DNA of 64,000 nucleotides, taken from Ceratotherium simum simum (taxonomy: Eukaryota > Chordata > Mammalia > Perissodactyla > Rhinocerotidae). Of the stretch, positions 1 through 11,155 are shown piece after piece. The first letter of the stretch is position 1. The number at the start of each line of letters is the position of its first letter. Location of the stretch: positions 23,451,163 through 23,515,162 of the forward strand of contig NW_004454181.1 in the NCBI RefSeq assembly GCF_000283155.1, read 5' to 3'. The translations under genes were made by a program, and so were the position numbers. The notes beneath the pieces are model-generated. The model had not been told where the DNA came from and did not search any database. It saw nothing but the letters and a program-made list of their open reading frames with translations.

Positions 1-795
1 GAGCTCTCAGCGGTACAGCATAAAGAGGGGAAGAGCAGGGAACAGAATAATAGGTATAGTATGATACCATTTCAATAAACTCAATTTTTTATTTGTATTG
101 GTTCCTAATACATGTATTTAACACATACTTACAGATATAAATATAAAATGGATTAGGCAGAAATAATCTAAATTTATGATGGAGGTGGCTAGGGGATGAG
201 GTGGTGGGGAATGAAATCTGGAATGGAGAACCAAGGGGGTTTCATCTCTAGATGAGCAATATGTTGCTTATTTTATTTTTAAGAAATTGAAGAAATTTGA
301 CAAAAATTTTTTGAATAGTCATTTTTAGAAGGTTGATACTTGGTTATTTGGTACACGCTGTTTTTTAAAAATTTCCCAGAATTAAAAAAAAAAGCTCAAG
401 AAATTGAACTGTTGATTGTAATTCAGTGGGACAAGTCACTAGTTTACTTCTCTTCTTCCACATTAATCCCAGAAGTTGGAAGCATCAGGGATGGTCAGAG
501 GCAGAACTTATTCCCTCTCTCTCATACCCCAGTCCATATCCTCTAGTCCATATTTTCAGGAACAAATTCTCCAGGATTGGACAAATAAGCTACTGCATGC
601 TAAGGAAGATAAAATAATAGTCTTCTCATGAAATACTTGTACCTTCCAGAAACCTCCAGGAGTCAGGAACATGGGCAGTTCAGGCAGGAAGGGTGAGAGA
701 GCTGGCAGCCGAAGTGGGCAGAATCTTTTGAGTACCTGTGGAAAGGAGACACTGGCCACTTATGGTCTCTCTCTCCTAAGAAACCCTGATTCGTA
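1..795. other. Non-genic, AT-rich, weakly L1-3'-end-like
   Basis: No gene is visible here. Short frames are interrupted by stops and show no known domain. Positions 45-340 resemble the A/T-rich 3' tails of old L1 elements (a GATACCATTT start, then AT-rich text with a GGTGGTGGGGA-like block). The match is loose and I do not name a subfamily. The rest shows no pattern I can assign. Confidence 0.4.
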
Positions 796-799
796 GGCA

Positions 800-1012
800 G
801 GTAACAATGAAAAGAGCACAGGCTTTAGAGCCAGACAGACCTGGGATAGGGGCCCGTTGGTGGCTGTGTGACCTCGGGCAAATTATTAAGTTTCTGAGCT
901 TTAGTTCTCTAAAATGGGGACAATAATACTTCCCAAGGTTGTTGTGAGGTTTAAATGAACTTACAGCAGCTGTGTGCAGCAAGCCCAGCATTGTACCCAG
1001 CAAACAACATGA
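800..1012 (+). mobile_element. MIR SINE fragment
   Basis: An ancient tRNA-derived mammalian SINE in sense orientation. It is recognised by the ordered blocks TTTAGAGCCAGACAGACCTG, TGTGTGACCTCGGGCAA, AAAATGGGGACAATAATA, GGTTGTTGTGAGG and the terminal CAGCAAGCCCAGCATTGTAC. It is nearly full length and diverged. No promoter activity is expected. Confidence 0.85.
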
Positions 1013-1265
1013 TTCTTCTCATGTATTAGTCTCTTCTTTTTGAGGGGTAAGATTTCTTCAGTGTGACACCTGAAATATGGCTCCAAGAGCCAACTTAGTA
1101 AATGGCCACAGTTGCCAGGACTTCCTCTGTCTTAAAAATCTTCCATCATGGAGAAAACAGCATCATAAGCTGCAAAGATGGTGTGGACAGGGCCTAAACA
1201 AGTCCTGAGCCCAGGAGGAGGCCGTACGTGCAGAATCATGGAGCTAGAAGGGACGTCACTAGTCC
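1013..1265. other. Unassigned single-copy sequence
   Basis: I see no gene or repeat match in this stretch between a MIR and an old MER5/L1 fragment. Confidence 0.4.
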
Positions 1266-1269
1266 TCAG

Positions 1270-1398
1270 GACACTAGTTCCGAAACTTCAATTCGCATCA
1301 CCTGGGAGAGTTGTAAATCATGCAGATTCTTGAGCCTCAGATCAGAATGGCTGGGATTGGGACTTAGGAATCTCTTTTTCTGAGAAAGCTCCCCCCTA
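1270..1398. mobile_element. Possible MER5-type DNA transposon fragment
   Basis: The text CATCACCTGGGAGAGTTGTA, a downstream CAGATTCTTGAGCC and a later GGAATCTC resemble the internal part of MER5A, a small non-autonomous hAT element. The terminal inverted repeats are not recognisable, so this is tentative. Confidence 0.35.
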
Positions 1399-1399
1399 A

Positions 1400-1556
1400 A
1401 ATGCAAATTAAAACAATGGCATGCCATTTTTAATCCATCAGATGGCAAAAAAACGTTTGATAATATCAAACGTAGGTGAGGGTATGGAGAAATGTGTGCT
1501 CCCAACCACTGCTGGTGGGTGCAGCCACTTCGCAGGGCAATCAAATTGTGTGGGAC
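1400..1556 (+). mobile_element. Old L1 (L1M) 3' end fragment
   Basis: Ordered matches to the old L1M 3' region are visible: a TTTTTAATCCATCAGATGGCAA block, TTTGATAAT, GGTGAGGGTATGGAG and CACTGCTGGTGGGTG, then AGGGCAATCAAAT. A perfect 10-bp inverted repeat with a 1-nt spacer occupies 1453-1473 inside it. Confidence 0.7.
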
Positions 1557-1765
1557 AGCAGAGTGTGGCTGAAGCACAGAGCCAGGCTGACCTGAATGCT
1601 GGTTCCAACCCTGTCACTTCCCAGCTCTGTGACCTTGAAGACATTCTTCAACTTCTATGAGCCTCAAGTTCTTCACCTGTAAAATGGGGCTGCTATGACT
1701 TGCAAAGAGGCTATGAACTTGAAAGCTGAACTTTGAAGTGCTCTGTAGGTGTAAGAGGAACATAT
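1557..1765 (+). mobile_element. MIR SINE fragment
   Basis: Sense MIR core: GAGCCAGGCTGACCTGAATG, CAGCTCTGTGACCTTGAAGA and TTCTTCACCTGTAAAATGGGG. It abuts the L1M fragment directly. Confidence 0.8.
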
Positions 1766-1811
1766 CTGAGACGTGTATGAATGAACCTGCATTTGTCGTG
1801 TGTGTTTCAGT

Positions 1812-1836
1812 TGTGTGTGTGTGTGTCTGTGTGTGT
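1812..1836. repeat. (TG)n microsatellite
   Basis: A short GT dinucleotide run broken by one C. TG-rich text continues to about 1895. Confidence 0.9.
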
Positions 1837-1933
1837 TGAGGGGTAGATATGAAAAATGTGTGTGTCGGAGGTGGACCTGTGGGTGTGTATGTTTTTATAC
1901 ATGGGTGTTATGTCTGATCATGGGTTAATGTGT

Positions 1934-2030
1934 GAGAAGGAGGGAGGGAGGGAAGGAAGGAGGAAGGAAGAGCAAGAAACTAGTAAGGAAGGAAAGGCTA
2001 GAGGAAGGAAGTTAGGAAGGAAAGAAGGAA
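1934..2030. repeat. GGAA/GGGA-rich purine tract
   Basis: About 97 bp made almost entirely of GGAAGG and GGGAGG units on the plus strand, including a clean GGAAGGAAGGAGGAAGGAAG run. It is low complexity and carries ETS-core GGAA tetrads by composition only. Confidence 0.9.
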
Positions 2031-2269
2031 ATGAAACAGCACAAGACCAGATCTTGCTGTTTTTTCTGGAAGCGTCTGCCAGCTCCAGGAATGAAGACTG
2101 GAATTGGTTCAGAAACCTCAGAGACTCTCTCTGGAGCCAGTCCATCTGCTGGCTTCTCTGTCCCAGAATCACCTCTCTGTGCTTAGAGATGTTTTCCAGG
2201 AGGCTGGGACAGAAGAGTGTGTGTTCAGGTGGCAAGGTGCATTTCCAGGGGGTGAGGGCTGCTCAGTCT

Positions 2270-2604
2270 CTGGGTGCTTTCCTTGTCTGCACCTGACCAC
2301 CTGGGCCACCCCCAAGCCGGGCCCACCTCTGCCTGCTCCCCAAAATTTCCACAGCAGCAGCCTCTTGTTGCCTCCCTTCCTCTGGTCCTCCCTTTCCTCC
2401 AGGCCACCCTGCACACTGCCACCAGGCTTGTGTGCATAAGCCGTAGGGTGCCTGGCGCCCTCTGCCTGGAAGGCTGTGCATGGCTCTGGGCATGGCTGGT
2501 CCCTCTGATTATTCAAGCTGGGCTTAAATATCCCCTCCTCAGAGAGGTTTCCTCTGACCTCCCAGTCTACAGCAACACTGTTCTCCTCCCCCAGCTATTC
2601 CATT
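2270..2604 (+). mobile_element. L2 LINE 3' fragment
   Basis: Sense L2 text from the end of the L2 ORF into the 3' UTR. Recognisable parts are TGGCGCCCTCTGCCTGGAAG, a TCAAGCTGGGCTTAAATATC block, CCTCCTCAGAGAGGTTTCCT and TGACCTCCC. The younger L1 is inserted at or near its 3' edge at 2620. Confidence 0.7.
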
Positions 2605-2620
2605 AAAAATTGTACTTCTC
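2605..2620. repeat. 5' target-site duplication of the L1
   Basis: AAAAATTGTACTTCTC here matches AAAAATTGCACTTCTC at 5325-5340 with one difference. This marks the left edge of the L1 insertion. Confidence 0.9.
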
Positions 2621-2623
2621 GAA

Positions 2624-4378
2624 ATGGATAAATTCTTAGACTCATACAACATCCCAAAACTGAACCACGAAGAAATGGAGAATCTGAATAGACCAATCAC
2701 AAGTAAAGAGATTGAAATCGTAATCAAAAACCTCCCAAAAAATAAAAGTCCAGGACCAGATGGCTTTTCTGGTGAATTTTACCAAACATTCAAAGAAGAT
2801 TCAATACCTATCCTTCTCAAACTATTCCAAAAAATAGAGGAAAATGGAACACTTCCTAACTCATTCTAAGAGGCCAACATCACCCTTATACCAAAGCCAG
2901 ACAAAGACAATACAAAGAAGGAAAATTACAGGCCAATATAGCTGATGAACATAGATGCAAAAATCCTCAACAAAATATTGGCAAACTGAATACAGCAATC
3001 CATTAAAAAGATCATACACCATGATCAAGTGGGATTTATACCAGGGATGGTTCAACATCCGCAAATCAATCAACGTGATACACCACATCAACAAAACAAA
3101 GAATAAAAACCACATGGTCATCTCAATAGATGCCGAGAAGGCATTTGACAAGATACAACATCCATTTATGAAAAAAACTCTTAACAAAATGGGTATAGAA
3201 GGAAAGTACCTCAACATAATAAAGGCTATCTATGACAAACCCACAGCCAACATCATACTCAATGAGGAAAGGCTGAAAGCCATTCCTCTGAGAACAGGAA
3301 CGAGGCAAGGCTGCCCACTCTCACCACTCTTATTCAACATAGTACTGGAGTTTTTGGTCAGAGCCATTAGGCAAGAAAAAGGAATAAAAGGAATCCAAAT
3401 AGGCAACGAAGAAGTGAAACTCTCACTATTTGCAGATGATGTAATTTTATATATAGAAAACCCTAAAGAATCCATTGGAAAACTATTCAAATAATCAACA
3501 ACTACAGCAAAGTCGCAGGGTACAAAATCAATCTACAAAAATCAGTTGCATTTCTGTATGCTAATAACGAACTGACAGAAAGAGAGCTCAAAAAGACAAT
3601 AGCATTTACAATTGCATCAAAAACAATAAAATATCTAGGAATAAATCTTACCAAGGAGGTGAAAGACCTATATAATGAAAACTACAAGATATTATTGAAA
3701 GAAATCAATGATGACATAAAGAAATGGAAAGACATCCCATGTACATGGATTGGAAGAATAAACATAGTTAAAATGTCTATATTACCTAAAGCAATCTACA
3801 GATTCAATGCAATCCCAATCAGAATCCCAATGACATTCTTCATGGAAATAGAAAAAAGAATACTAAAATTCATATGGGGCAAAAAACAAACAAACAAAAA
3901 ACCTGAATAGCTAAAGCAATCCTAAGAAAAAAGAACAAAGCTGGAGGCATCACAATCCCTGACTACAAAGCAATAGTAATCAGAACAGCATGGTACTGAT
4001 ACAAAAACAGACACACAGATCAATGGAACAGAATTGAAAGCCCAGAAAGAAAACCACACGTGTACGGACAGCTAATATTCGACAAAGGAGCTAAGAACAT
4101 ACAATGGAGAAAGGAAAGTCTCTTCAATAAATGGTGTTGGGAAAACTGGACAGCCACATGCAAAAGAATGAAAGTGGACCATCTGCTATTGCCATTCACA
4201 AAACATTAACTCAAAATGGATCAAAGACCTGAAGGTGAGACCTGAAACTCTAAAACTCATAGAAGAAAATACAGGCAACACACTATTTGACATTGGTCTT
4301 AAAGGAATCTTTTCAGATGCCATGCCTACTCAGACTAGGGAAACTAAAGAAAAAATAAGCAAGTGGGACTTTATCAGA
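2624..4378 (+). pseudogene. LINE-1 ORF2 (reverse transcriptase) remnant
   Basis: Decayed ORF2 coding for the L1 reverse transcriptase and C-terminal region. Readable pieces lie at 2624-2869 (linker ending [16 protein letters not shown] and onward), 2955-3494 (RT core with [12 protein letters not shown] and the catalytic FADD box at 3429-3440), 3659-3910 ([20 protein letters not shown]) and 4235-4378. In-frame stops occur at 2867, 2939 and 2987. The reading frame shifts near 3040 just before the RT core, and a stop at 3492 ends that piece. The catalytic aspartates survive but no functional protein can be made. Confidence 0.95.
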
Positions 4379-4997
4379 NNNNNNNNNNNNNNNNNNNNNN
4401 NNNNNNNNNNNNNNNNNNNNNNNNNNNNNNNNNNNNNNNNNNNNNNNNNNNNNNNNNNNNNNNNNNNNNNNNNNNNNNNNNNNNNNNNNNNNNNNNNNNN
4501 NNNNNNNNNNNNNNNNNNNNNNNNNNNNNNNNNNNNNNNNNNNNNNNNNNNNNNNNNNNNNNNNNNNNNNNNNNNNNNNNNNNNNNNNNNNNNNNNNNNN
4601 NNNNNNNNNNNNNNNNNNNNNNNNNNNNNNNNNNNNNNNNNNNNNNNNNNNNNNNNNNNNNNNNNNNNNNNNNNNNNNNNNNNNNNNNNNNNNNNNNNNN
4701 NNNNNNNNNNNNNNNNNNNNNNNNNNNNNNNNNNNNNNNNNNNNNNNNNNNNNNNNNNNNNNNNNNNNNNNNNNNNNNNNNNNNNNNNNNNNNNNNNNNN
4801 NNNNNNNNNNNNNNNNNNNNNNNNNNNNNNNNNNNNNNNNNNNNNNNNNNNNNNNNNNNNNNNNNNNNNNNNNNNNNNNNNNNNNNNNNNNNNNNNNNNN
4901 NNNNNNNNNNNNNNNNNNNNNNNNNNNNNNNNNNNNNNNNNNNNNNNNNNNNNNNNNNNNNNNNNNNNNNNNNNNNNNNNNNNNNNNNNNNNNNNNN
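4379..4997. other. Assembly gap (619 N)
   Basis: An unbroken run of N inside the L1. Sequence on both sides is L1 (ORF2 C-terminus left, ORF2 end and 3' UTR right), so the missing part is most simply more of the same element. Frames drawn across it carry no information. Confidence 0.99.
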
Positions 4998-5324
4998 AAG
5001 AAGATGTGGTATATATATACAATGGAATACTACTCAGCCGTAAAAAAAGACAAAATCGTCCCATTTGCAACAACATGAATGGATCTGGAGGGTATTATGT
5101 TAAGTGAAATAAGCCAGAAAGAGAAAGACAAATACCGTATGATTTCACTCATATGTGAATATAAACAAACACATGGACAGAGAAAACTATATTGTGGTTA
5201 CCAGGAGCAATGTGGGTAGGGGGTGGGCACAAGGGGTGAAGGGAGACATGTATATGGTGATGGACAAAGAAAAATGTACAACCAAAAAATTTCACAATGT
5301 TATAAACTATTAAAACATCAATAA

Positions 5325-5340
5325 AAAAATTGCACTTCTC
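5325..5340. repeat. 3' target-site duplication of the L1
   Basis: AAAAATTGCACTTCTC, the partner of 2605-2620. It begins inside the A-rich tail, as usual for L1 insertions. Confidence 0.9.
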
Positions 5341-5590
5341 TTTTAGTTGTAAAAAAATCACACACACACAGCAAAGTACATGGAACATAGGTGTACAGCA
5401 TGGTGAGTGATTATAAACCAAATACCCATGTAACCAGACATCCATTAAGAAATAAAATATTGCCTGCACCCTAGAAAGAAGCTCTCCTCCATCCCTAAAT
5501 GTTTCCTTCCAGGCAGACCCCCTCCCTCCTTCCTTAAGGTACCCACTACCTTGACCTTTTCATAATCATGTTTGTGCTAATAAGCTATTG
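5341..5590 (-). mobile_element. Old L1M 3' end, antisense
   Basis: Antisense L1M 3' UTR text: GTGTACAGCATGGTGAGTGA, CCCATGTAACCAGACATCCA, TTAAGAAATAAAATATTGCC, then CCCACTACCTTGACC. It probably belongs to the same antisense L1 that resumes at about 6170. Confidence 0.65.
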
Positions 5591-6120
5591 TCTCCCCAGT
5601 TCAAGCCCACCATTCTAATCTTCTGATATCTGATGCTAAGGCTGAAACCCTGCAAGCTACCTCTCTCCTCTAAGAGCTAGTTTCCTCTTAGATGCTGACC
5701 ATAGGGAGCGCTAGAGGGAGACGGCAAGCCTGGAAGAGGGAGAAAGAACTCGCTTTTTCCATTTGCTTTCTGTACCTGTCAGCTTCACCACAGCAAGGCA
5801 GTTTGTTTCAGTAGCAGAAGTTGATTCCAATTTGTAGTTTTTCCAATACTCACAGAAGCAATCTCATGGTGCCCTTTCAGAGACACCTGCCAGTTGGCCA
5901 GCACCCCCTCCTCACAGGTGCTAGTCCCAGCTCCAAGCTGCTAAGTTTTAATCATTCCAACCTCATTCTTCTGTTCCCCCAGAGAGCTGCTTCCTGCAGT
6001 TACTACCTCTGTGAACTGCTTTCGCCTTCTCAGTTCTTGAATACCTGGTGGATGAGTCTTTAAATTCTCTCTGTCAAAATAACTTGTGTGGTAGTCTCTG
6101 TTTCATGAGTGGACCCTGAC
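5591..6120 (+). mobile_element. LTR-like or MARNA-like insertion in old L1, family not identified
   Basis: About 530 bp separates two parts of an antisense L1 and is unlike L1. The right end (TTTCATGAGTGGACCCTGACTC) resembles the 3' edge of several ancient LTR or MER elements, which end in a CCTGACTGATA-like motif. I cannot name the family and see no clear target duplication. The 80-codon frame in it has no recognisable domain. Confidence 0.4.
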
Positions 6121-6169
6121 TCATATAATTTCTCTGCTTTTTTTATGCTTTTACTACCTAAGGATGCAT

Positions 6170-7107
6170 CCCTAAACACCAAAATGTGGTTTTGTCTAAT
6201 ATTAAACTTCAGCTAAACAGAATCATACAGTATTTATTTTTCTTTGGTGCCCAGTTTCTTTCATTCAACATGTTTGTTGCATGTGTTGTGTTGTAGTTTA
6301 TCCATTTCCATTGCTGTGTAATATTCCATTGTATGAACATGTCACAATTTATCCATTCTCCTCTTGGTGGACATTTCGATTGTTTCCAGCTTCTAGCTGT
6401 TACAAATACTAAATACTACAATGAACATTCTTATGTGTATTTATTGGTGCAATTGTGCACAAATTTCTATTGGACATATACGTAGGAAAAGAATTTCTAG
6501 GTCATAGGGAATGTCAATAAAACTTTTCCAAAGTGGTTGTACCAATTTATACTCTCATCAGCAGTATGTAAGAGTCCACATTCTCATTAGCTCTTGGTAT
6601 TATGAGTCTTTTAAAAAATATTACCCATTCTGGTGGCTATACAGCGCTATCACATATATGTATACGGTAGTGTTGCATTATTGTTTTAATTTGCGTTTTC
6701 TGGTGACTAATGAGGTTGGGAAGATTTTTTGTATTTCTTGATCATTTGGATAACCTCCTTTGTGAGATTCCTGTTCAAGATTCTTGTCTGCTTTTCTACT
6801 GAGTTGTCTCTTATTTATTGATTGGTAGCAGTTCTTTGCATATTCACAGTATGACCCTTTGGTCAGTTACAATTTTTTCAGATTTCTTCTTCTCTGTGCA
6901 GGGCTTGCCTTTTCATTTTCTTAATAATATCATAAGATGAACGGAGTTTCTAAATTTTAGTGTAGTCAAATCTGTACTTCTTTTCCTTTATGAATAGTGC
7001 TTTTTGTGTATTCTTTTAAAAAGATTTCTCCCTCTTAGGAAAATTATTCTATGTTATCTTTTTAAAGCTTTATTGTTTTGCTTTTTGGATTTATGCCTGT
7101 AACCCAG
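6170..7107 (-). mobile_element. Old LINE-1, antisense: ORF2 3' region
   Basis: The antisense signature of the L1 ORF2 C-terminus and 3' UTR runs in order: TGTAATATTCCATTGTATGA, CATTCTCCTCTTGGTGGACA, TTTCCAAAGTGGTTGTACCA, TTTAATTTGCGTTTTCTGGT, then the CTTGCCTTTTCATTTTCTTA block. It is heavily mutated, with no open ORF2. Confidence 0.9.
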
Positions 7108-7389
7108 CTGATATTGATTTTTAAAAAAAATTTTTTTGGTGATGAAGATTAGCCCTGAGCTAACATCTGTTGCCAATCTTCCTCTATTTTGCAGAGGAAG
7201 ATTGGCCCTGGGCTAACATCCGTGCCCATCTTCCTCTACTTTATATGGGAAGCTGCCACCGCATGGCTTGACAAGTGGTGTGTTGGGTGCGCACCCGGGA
7301 TCCAAACCTGTGAACCCTCGGGCTGCCGAAGTGGAGCACACGCACTTAACTGCCATGCCACCGGGCCAGCTCCCTGATATTGATTTTTA
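7108..7389 (-). mobile_element. ERE SINE, antisense, with TSDs
   Basis: A perissodactyl tRNA-derived SINE whose body is 7124-7373 in minus orientation. Perfect 16-bp duplications CTGATATTGATTTTTA flank it at 7108-7123 and 7374-7389. On the minus strand it starts GGAGCTGGCCCGGTGGCATG and has box-B-like GGTTTGGATCCCGGG. It then carries a TATAAAGTAGAGGAAGATGG module and two GTTAGCTCAGGGC tail units. It interrupts the antisense L1. Confidence 0.95.
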
Positions 7390-9545
7390 TATGTGGGTGA
7401 TTTATCAATGGATTGTTATGAATTCTTTGCATTTATAATCATATCAAATGTAAATTATGATAGTTTTATTTTTTGCTTTCCAGTCCTTATGTCTTTAATT
7501 TTTTTTCTTATCTTATCACACTGGCCAAGATTTTAAGTATAATGTTGAATAGAAGTGAGGATAGCGGGCTCCTGGTCACATTCCACATCTCAAAGGAAAG
7601 CTCCCAGTATTTCACCATTAAGTAGGATGTTTGCACTAAGATTTTTTTCTAGATACTTTTTATTCAATTAAGTTCCCCTTTATTGCTGGTTTTCTAGAAG
7701 TTTTATATCATGACTAGATAATAAATTTTATCACATGCATTTTCTGTCCCTGTTGAGATTATCATTTGATTTTTCTCCTTTATTCAGTTAACATAGTGAA
7801 TTATACTGACTAATTTTTTAATGTCATACTAACCTTGCATCCATGAATAAACTCAATTTGGTTAGGATGTATATCCTAATTATGTATCACTGGAATCATT
7901 TTCTTAATATTTTGATTAGGGTTTTTGTATTTATGTTCGTGAGTGAGATTGGTCTGTAATTTTCCTTTCTTGTATTATCCTTATTAAGGTTTGGTACCAA
8001 AACTATATATCATAAAATGAGTTGAGAAGTATTTTGATCAAAAAATGAGTTGAGAATTAGTTCCTCTTTTTCTATTCTCTGGGAGAGTTTGTATAATACA
8101 TTTGATAGACTTTGCCTATGCAGCCATCTAGGTCTAGAATTTTCTTTGAGAGAGAGTTTTAATTATGAATTATGAATAGCCCTATTCAGATTTTCTATTT
8201 CTTCTTGTGTCTGTTTCAGTAAGTTGTGTTTTACTAGAAATGTGTTCATTTTATCTAATTTACTTCATATTGATTGGTGTAAAATAGTTTATATTATCAT
8301 TTTATCATATTTTTAATTCTACAGAATATGTAGTGATATCCCCCTTTTCATCAGTTACTTGTTCCTACTCTCTCTTTTTCTTTGATCAGTCTTTCCAGCT
8401 GTTTATCAATGTTATCAGTCTTTTCAAAGGACCAACTTCTGGCTTTATTGATCCTGCCTATTGTATGATTGTTTTCTATTTTATTAATTCCTGTTCTTAT
8501 TTTTATTTTTTTGAATTTATTTGGGATTTAATCTGTTGTTTTGAGATAAATACTTAATTAGTTTATTTTAAACCTTTCTTCTTTTCTAACATGTGTATTT
8601 GAGGCTATATATTTCTCTCTAAACACATTTCAAACTGTATCTAAAAGTTCTAATGTGTCATATTTTCATTAACATTCAGGACAAAATATTTTCTAATTTC
8701 CATTATGATTGCTTCTTGAGTCTATGGAATATATAGCAATGTATTTCTTATTTTCAAAATATATCGAGATTTCTAGTTATGCTTGTTATTGATTTATAGC
8801 TTAATTGTGGCATGTCAGAGAATATGCTCTATATGATTTCTAAACTTTGAGACTAGTTGAGACTTGCCTTATGCCCAATATATAGCCAATTTTTGTAATT
8901 GTTCTGTGTGTGCTTGAAAAGATATATATCCTGTAGTTTTGAATTTTATTTTTGCCCTTTAGGTAGATATTGCTAATTGTATTGTTAAATCTTCTGTATT
9001 CATGCTGATTTTTTGTCAGCTTTTTAAAAATCAGTTGCTGGTAAAATCTTCCACTATGATTATGGCTTGTCTATTTTTTAAGGCCATGTAATTAGGTGTA
9101 TATGAATTTAAATTTATTACCCTTTTCTCTAATTGAGTCTTTTATCGTTAAGAAAAGCCCCTCTTTATATCTATAGTGTTTCTTAGAGTCTACTTGCTAT
9201 TAACATAGCCGCACCAGCTTTCTTTTGATTAGTATTTGCATGGTACATCTTTACTATTATTTTTGTATCCTTTTACTCTCAACCTTTCTGTAGTCTTAAA
9301 TTTTAGATATGGCTTTTGTAAACTACATGCCTTTGTTGTTGCTTTTTAAACCTAGACTGACAATTTTTGTTTTAACTGGAGCATTTAGACCATTTCTATC
9401 TAATGTCTGTATCAGTATCTATATCTATATCTAAATTTGTATATATTTATTTCTGACACTGCAAGAAACTCAGAACACTTTATCTCTTTCCCACTTATAT
9501 GCTATTGTTGTTCAGTATTTTAATTCTATGCATATTTTAAACACC
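7390..9545 (-). mobile_element. Old LINE-1, antisense: RT and endonuclease region
   Basis: Antisense ORF2 continues through RT text (TCAGTTAACATAGTGAATTA, then GTGAGATTGGTCTGTAATTT), the RT-proximal AAGGACCAACTTCTGGCTTT block, and endonuclease text (ACCAGCTTTCTTTTGATTAG, then ACTGGAGCATTTAGACCATT). Compared with a normal L1, part of the RT-to-C-terminus interval is missing between about 7400 and 7500. Many stops and indels make it a dead copy. Confidence 0.88.
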
Positions 9546-9865
9546 ATAAAAATGTGTCCTTATTTTTTAAGCAGCATTATTAAGATATAATTCACCTACC
9601 ATACAACTCACCCATTAAAGTGTACAATTCAATGGTTTTTGGTATATTCATAGATATGTGCAACTATTACCACAGTCAATTTTAGAACATTTTCAACACT
9701 TCAAAAAGATACCCTGAACACTTTAGCTATCCCCTGCCCCTTCCCCTTGTCTCTACCCCAAGCCGTAAGAAAGCATTAATCTACTTTCTGCCCTACAGAT
9801 TTCCCTATTTTGGACTTTCATATAAATGTAGCCTCATTATCTTTATACAGTAATGAATAATTTAG
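9546..9865 (-). mobile_element. L1M 3' end, antisense, nested
   Basis: Text TTAAGATATAATTCACCTAC, CATTAAAGTGTACAATTCAA, TCTACTTTCTGCCC and TTTCATATAAATGTAGCCTC is the antisense 3' UTR of a mid-age L1M. It lies inside older antisense L1 sequence, so it is a separate later insertion. No TSD was resolved. Confidence 0.75.
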
Positions 9866-10190
9866 ATTTAGCCTCAGATGTCATCCCTTCTGACTTCTCT
9901 TACCTTCTGTATGTGATATTTTCCTTGAGCCTGAGAAAATGCAAATTACTAATTCCTTTAGTGTAGGTCTGCTAGTGATAAATTTTCTCAGACAAAATTT
10001 ACTTTGTATGAAATTCCTTTATTGTATATTCATTTCTGAAGGATATTTTTGCTGGGTTTAGAATTTTACTTTGGCAGGTATTTTCTTTCGTTGTTTTAAC
10101 GACATTCTTCCATTGTTTTCTGATTTCCATTGTTTCCCTTGAGATGTGAGCTGTTGGTCTAATTTTTGCTCTTTTGAAAGCAATGTGTCA
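9866..10190 (-). mobile_element. Old LINE-1, antisense, continuation
   Basis: Antisense L1-like text resumes (TAGTGTAGGTCTGCTAGTGA, GAAGGATATTTTTGCTGGGT, TTCTGATTTCCATTGTTTCC). This matches the upstream (5') part of old L1 elements and continues the element interrupted at 9546. Confidence 0.65.
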
Positions 10191-10425
10191 CTGGGGACGC
10201 TTTCAGTCACCTCATTTGGATCAGCAAAGTCCTTTAGGACACAACTCTGGACTCACATCTCTAAGTCCCCCTACTTCCCTCCCCCTGAATTTGTTCCAGT
10301 GACTCTTCACTACCCTCATTAGTACTTGGATACACTTAAGCAGATAAAAAAAAATACTGTCTAGCTTTTCTTATTGATCTCAGATGGAGGGCTGGAGGGT
10401 TGGTCTGAATTCCTTAGTTCAGCAT
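10191..10425. other. Unassigned sequence
   Basis: No gene or recognised repeat. It is C/T-rich around 10260-10320. Confidence 0.4.
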
Positions 10426-11045
10426 TATTGACTATCATATCACCTCACTTTATTTTCTTCATAGCTTTTACTGACATCTGAAAAGCTCTTGTTTATTCAT
10501 TGTCTGTTTTTAATCGTCCTGGTAGGCTGTAAGCCCCATAAGAGCAGAGACCTTATCTTGCTCACTGTGAGGACCCCAGCCTCTTTCCCTGACCAGGCAC
10601 AGTTTAGGCTTCTCTCTTTGCTGTCATCTGATACCACATGCTTCTCTCCCTCTCTGCTTGTTGCTCTCACTGGTCTTCTTCTAGCCTTTGTACTTTCCCT
10701 GTACCCTGTCACCACAGGGCCTTTGCAAGTGCTCTTCTCTCCACCTAGAAAGTCTTTCCTTTCTTATTTCTCTTAGTTAACTAACCTCAGCTCAAGCATA
10801 ACTTCTCAGGGAATCTATTCCTAACTGCCTTTTCTTGGTCAATTCTCATGATTATATGCTTCCATAGTACTATATGCGTACCATTCATTGCACTTTTTAC
10901 AGTTTAAACATTATACATCCTTGTGTACTAATTTCATGGTACACTCCCTAAGGGAAGACGCTTGTCTGTTTTTCTCACTGCAGTGTCTCTAGCACTTAGA
11001 ACAGTGCCTAATTCTCAGTAAACTCTTCCTGCATGAATAAATGAT
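10426..11045 (+). mobile_element. L2 LINE 3' ends (two sense copies)
   Basis: The first copy (10426 to about 10575) ends in L2 3' UTR text (GTAGGCTGTAAGCCCCATAA, AGCAGAGACCTTATCTTGCT). The second (about 10576-11045) restarts further 5' (ACCACAGGGCCTTTGCAAGT) and ends CTTAGAACAGTGCCTAATTC followed by ATGAATAAATGATG. A 95-codon frame at 10489-10776 is L2-derived and not a gene. Confidence 0.75.
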
Positions 11046-11155
11046 GTGTCAATCCTTATACCTTGTATTACTCTTATTTTACAGGTGAGGACGTGGGAGA
11101 ATTGGGGAGTTTTAAGTTCAATGTCAGCCATATAGAGACAGGTAGGCATCCTTGC
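11046..11155 (-). mobile_element. MIR fragment, antisense
   Basis: Antisense MIR core: TTACTCTTATTTTACAGGTG followed by GAGGACGTGGGAGAATTGGG. It lies tail to tail with the next MIR. Confidence 0.55.

Larger units (their letters stand above)
2621..5324 (+). mobile_element. 5'-truncated LINE-1, sense
   Basis: A LINE-1 copy that begins inside ORF2, between the endonuclease and reverse transcriptase, and runs to the 3' UTR and A-rich tail (ending CAATAAAAAAA). It lacks a 5' UTR, ORF1 and the endonuclease, so it is a dead-on-arrival insertion made by target-primed reverse transcription. Flanking 16-bp duplications fix both ends. The copy is recent compared with the other L1s in the window, since long stretches of ORF2 remain readable. 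A 619-bp run of N interrupts it. Confidence 0.95.

Noticed and set aside
1856..2296. 146-codon frame rich in E, G, K, R
   Set aside because: Produced by the GGAA/GGGA purine tract.
4235..5107. 290-codon frame
   Set aside because: Most of it is N from the assembly gap. The readable ends are L1 ORF2 and L1 3' sequence.
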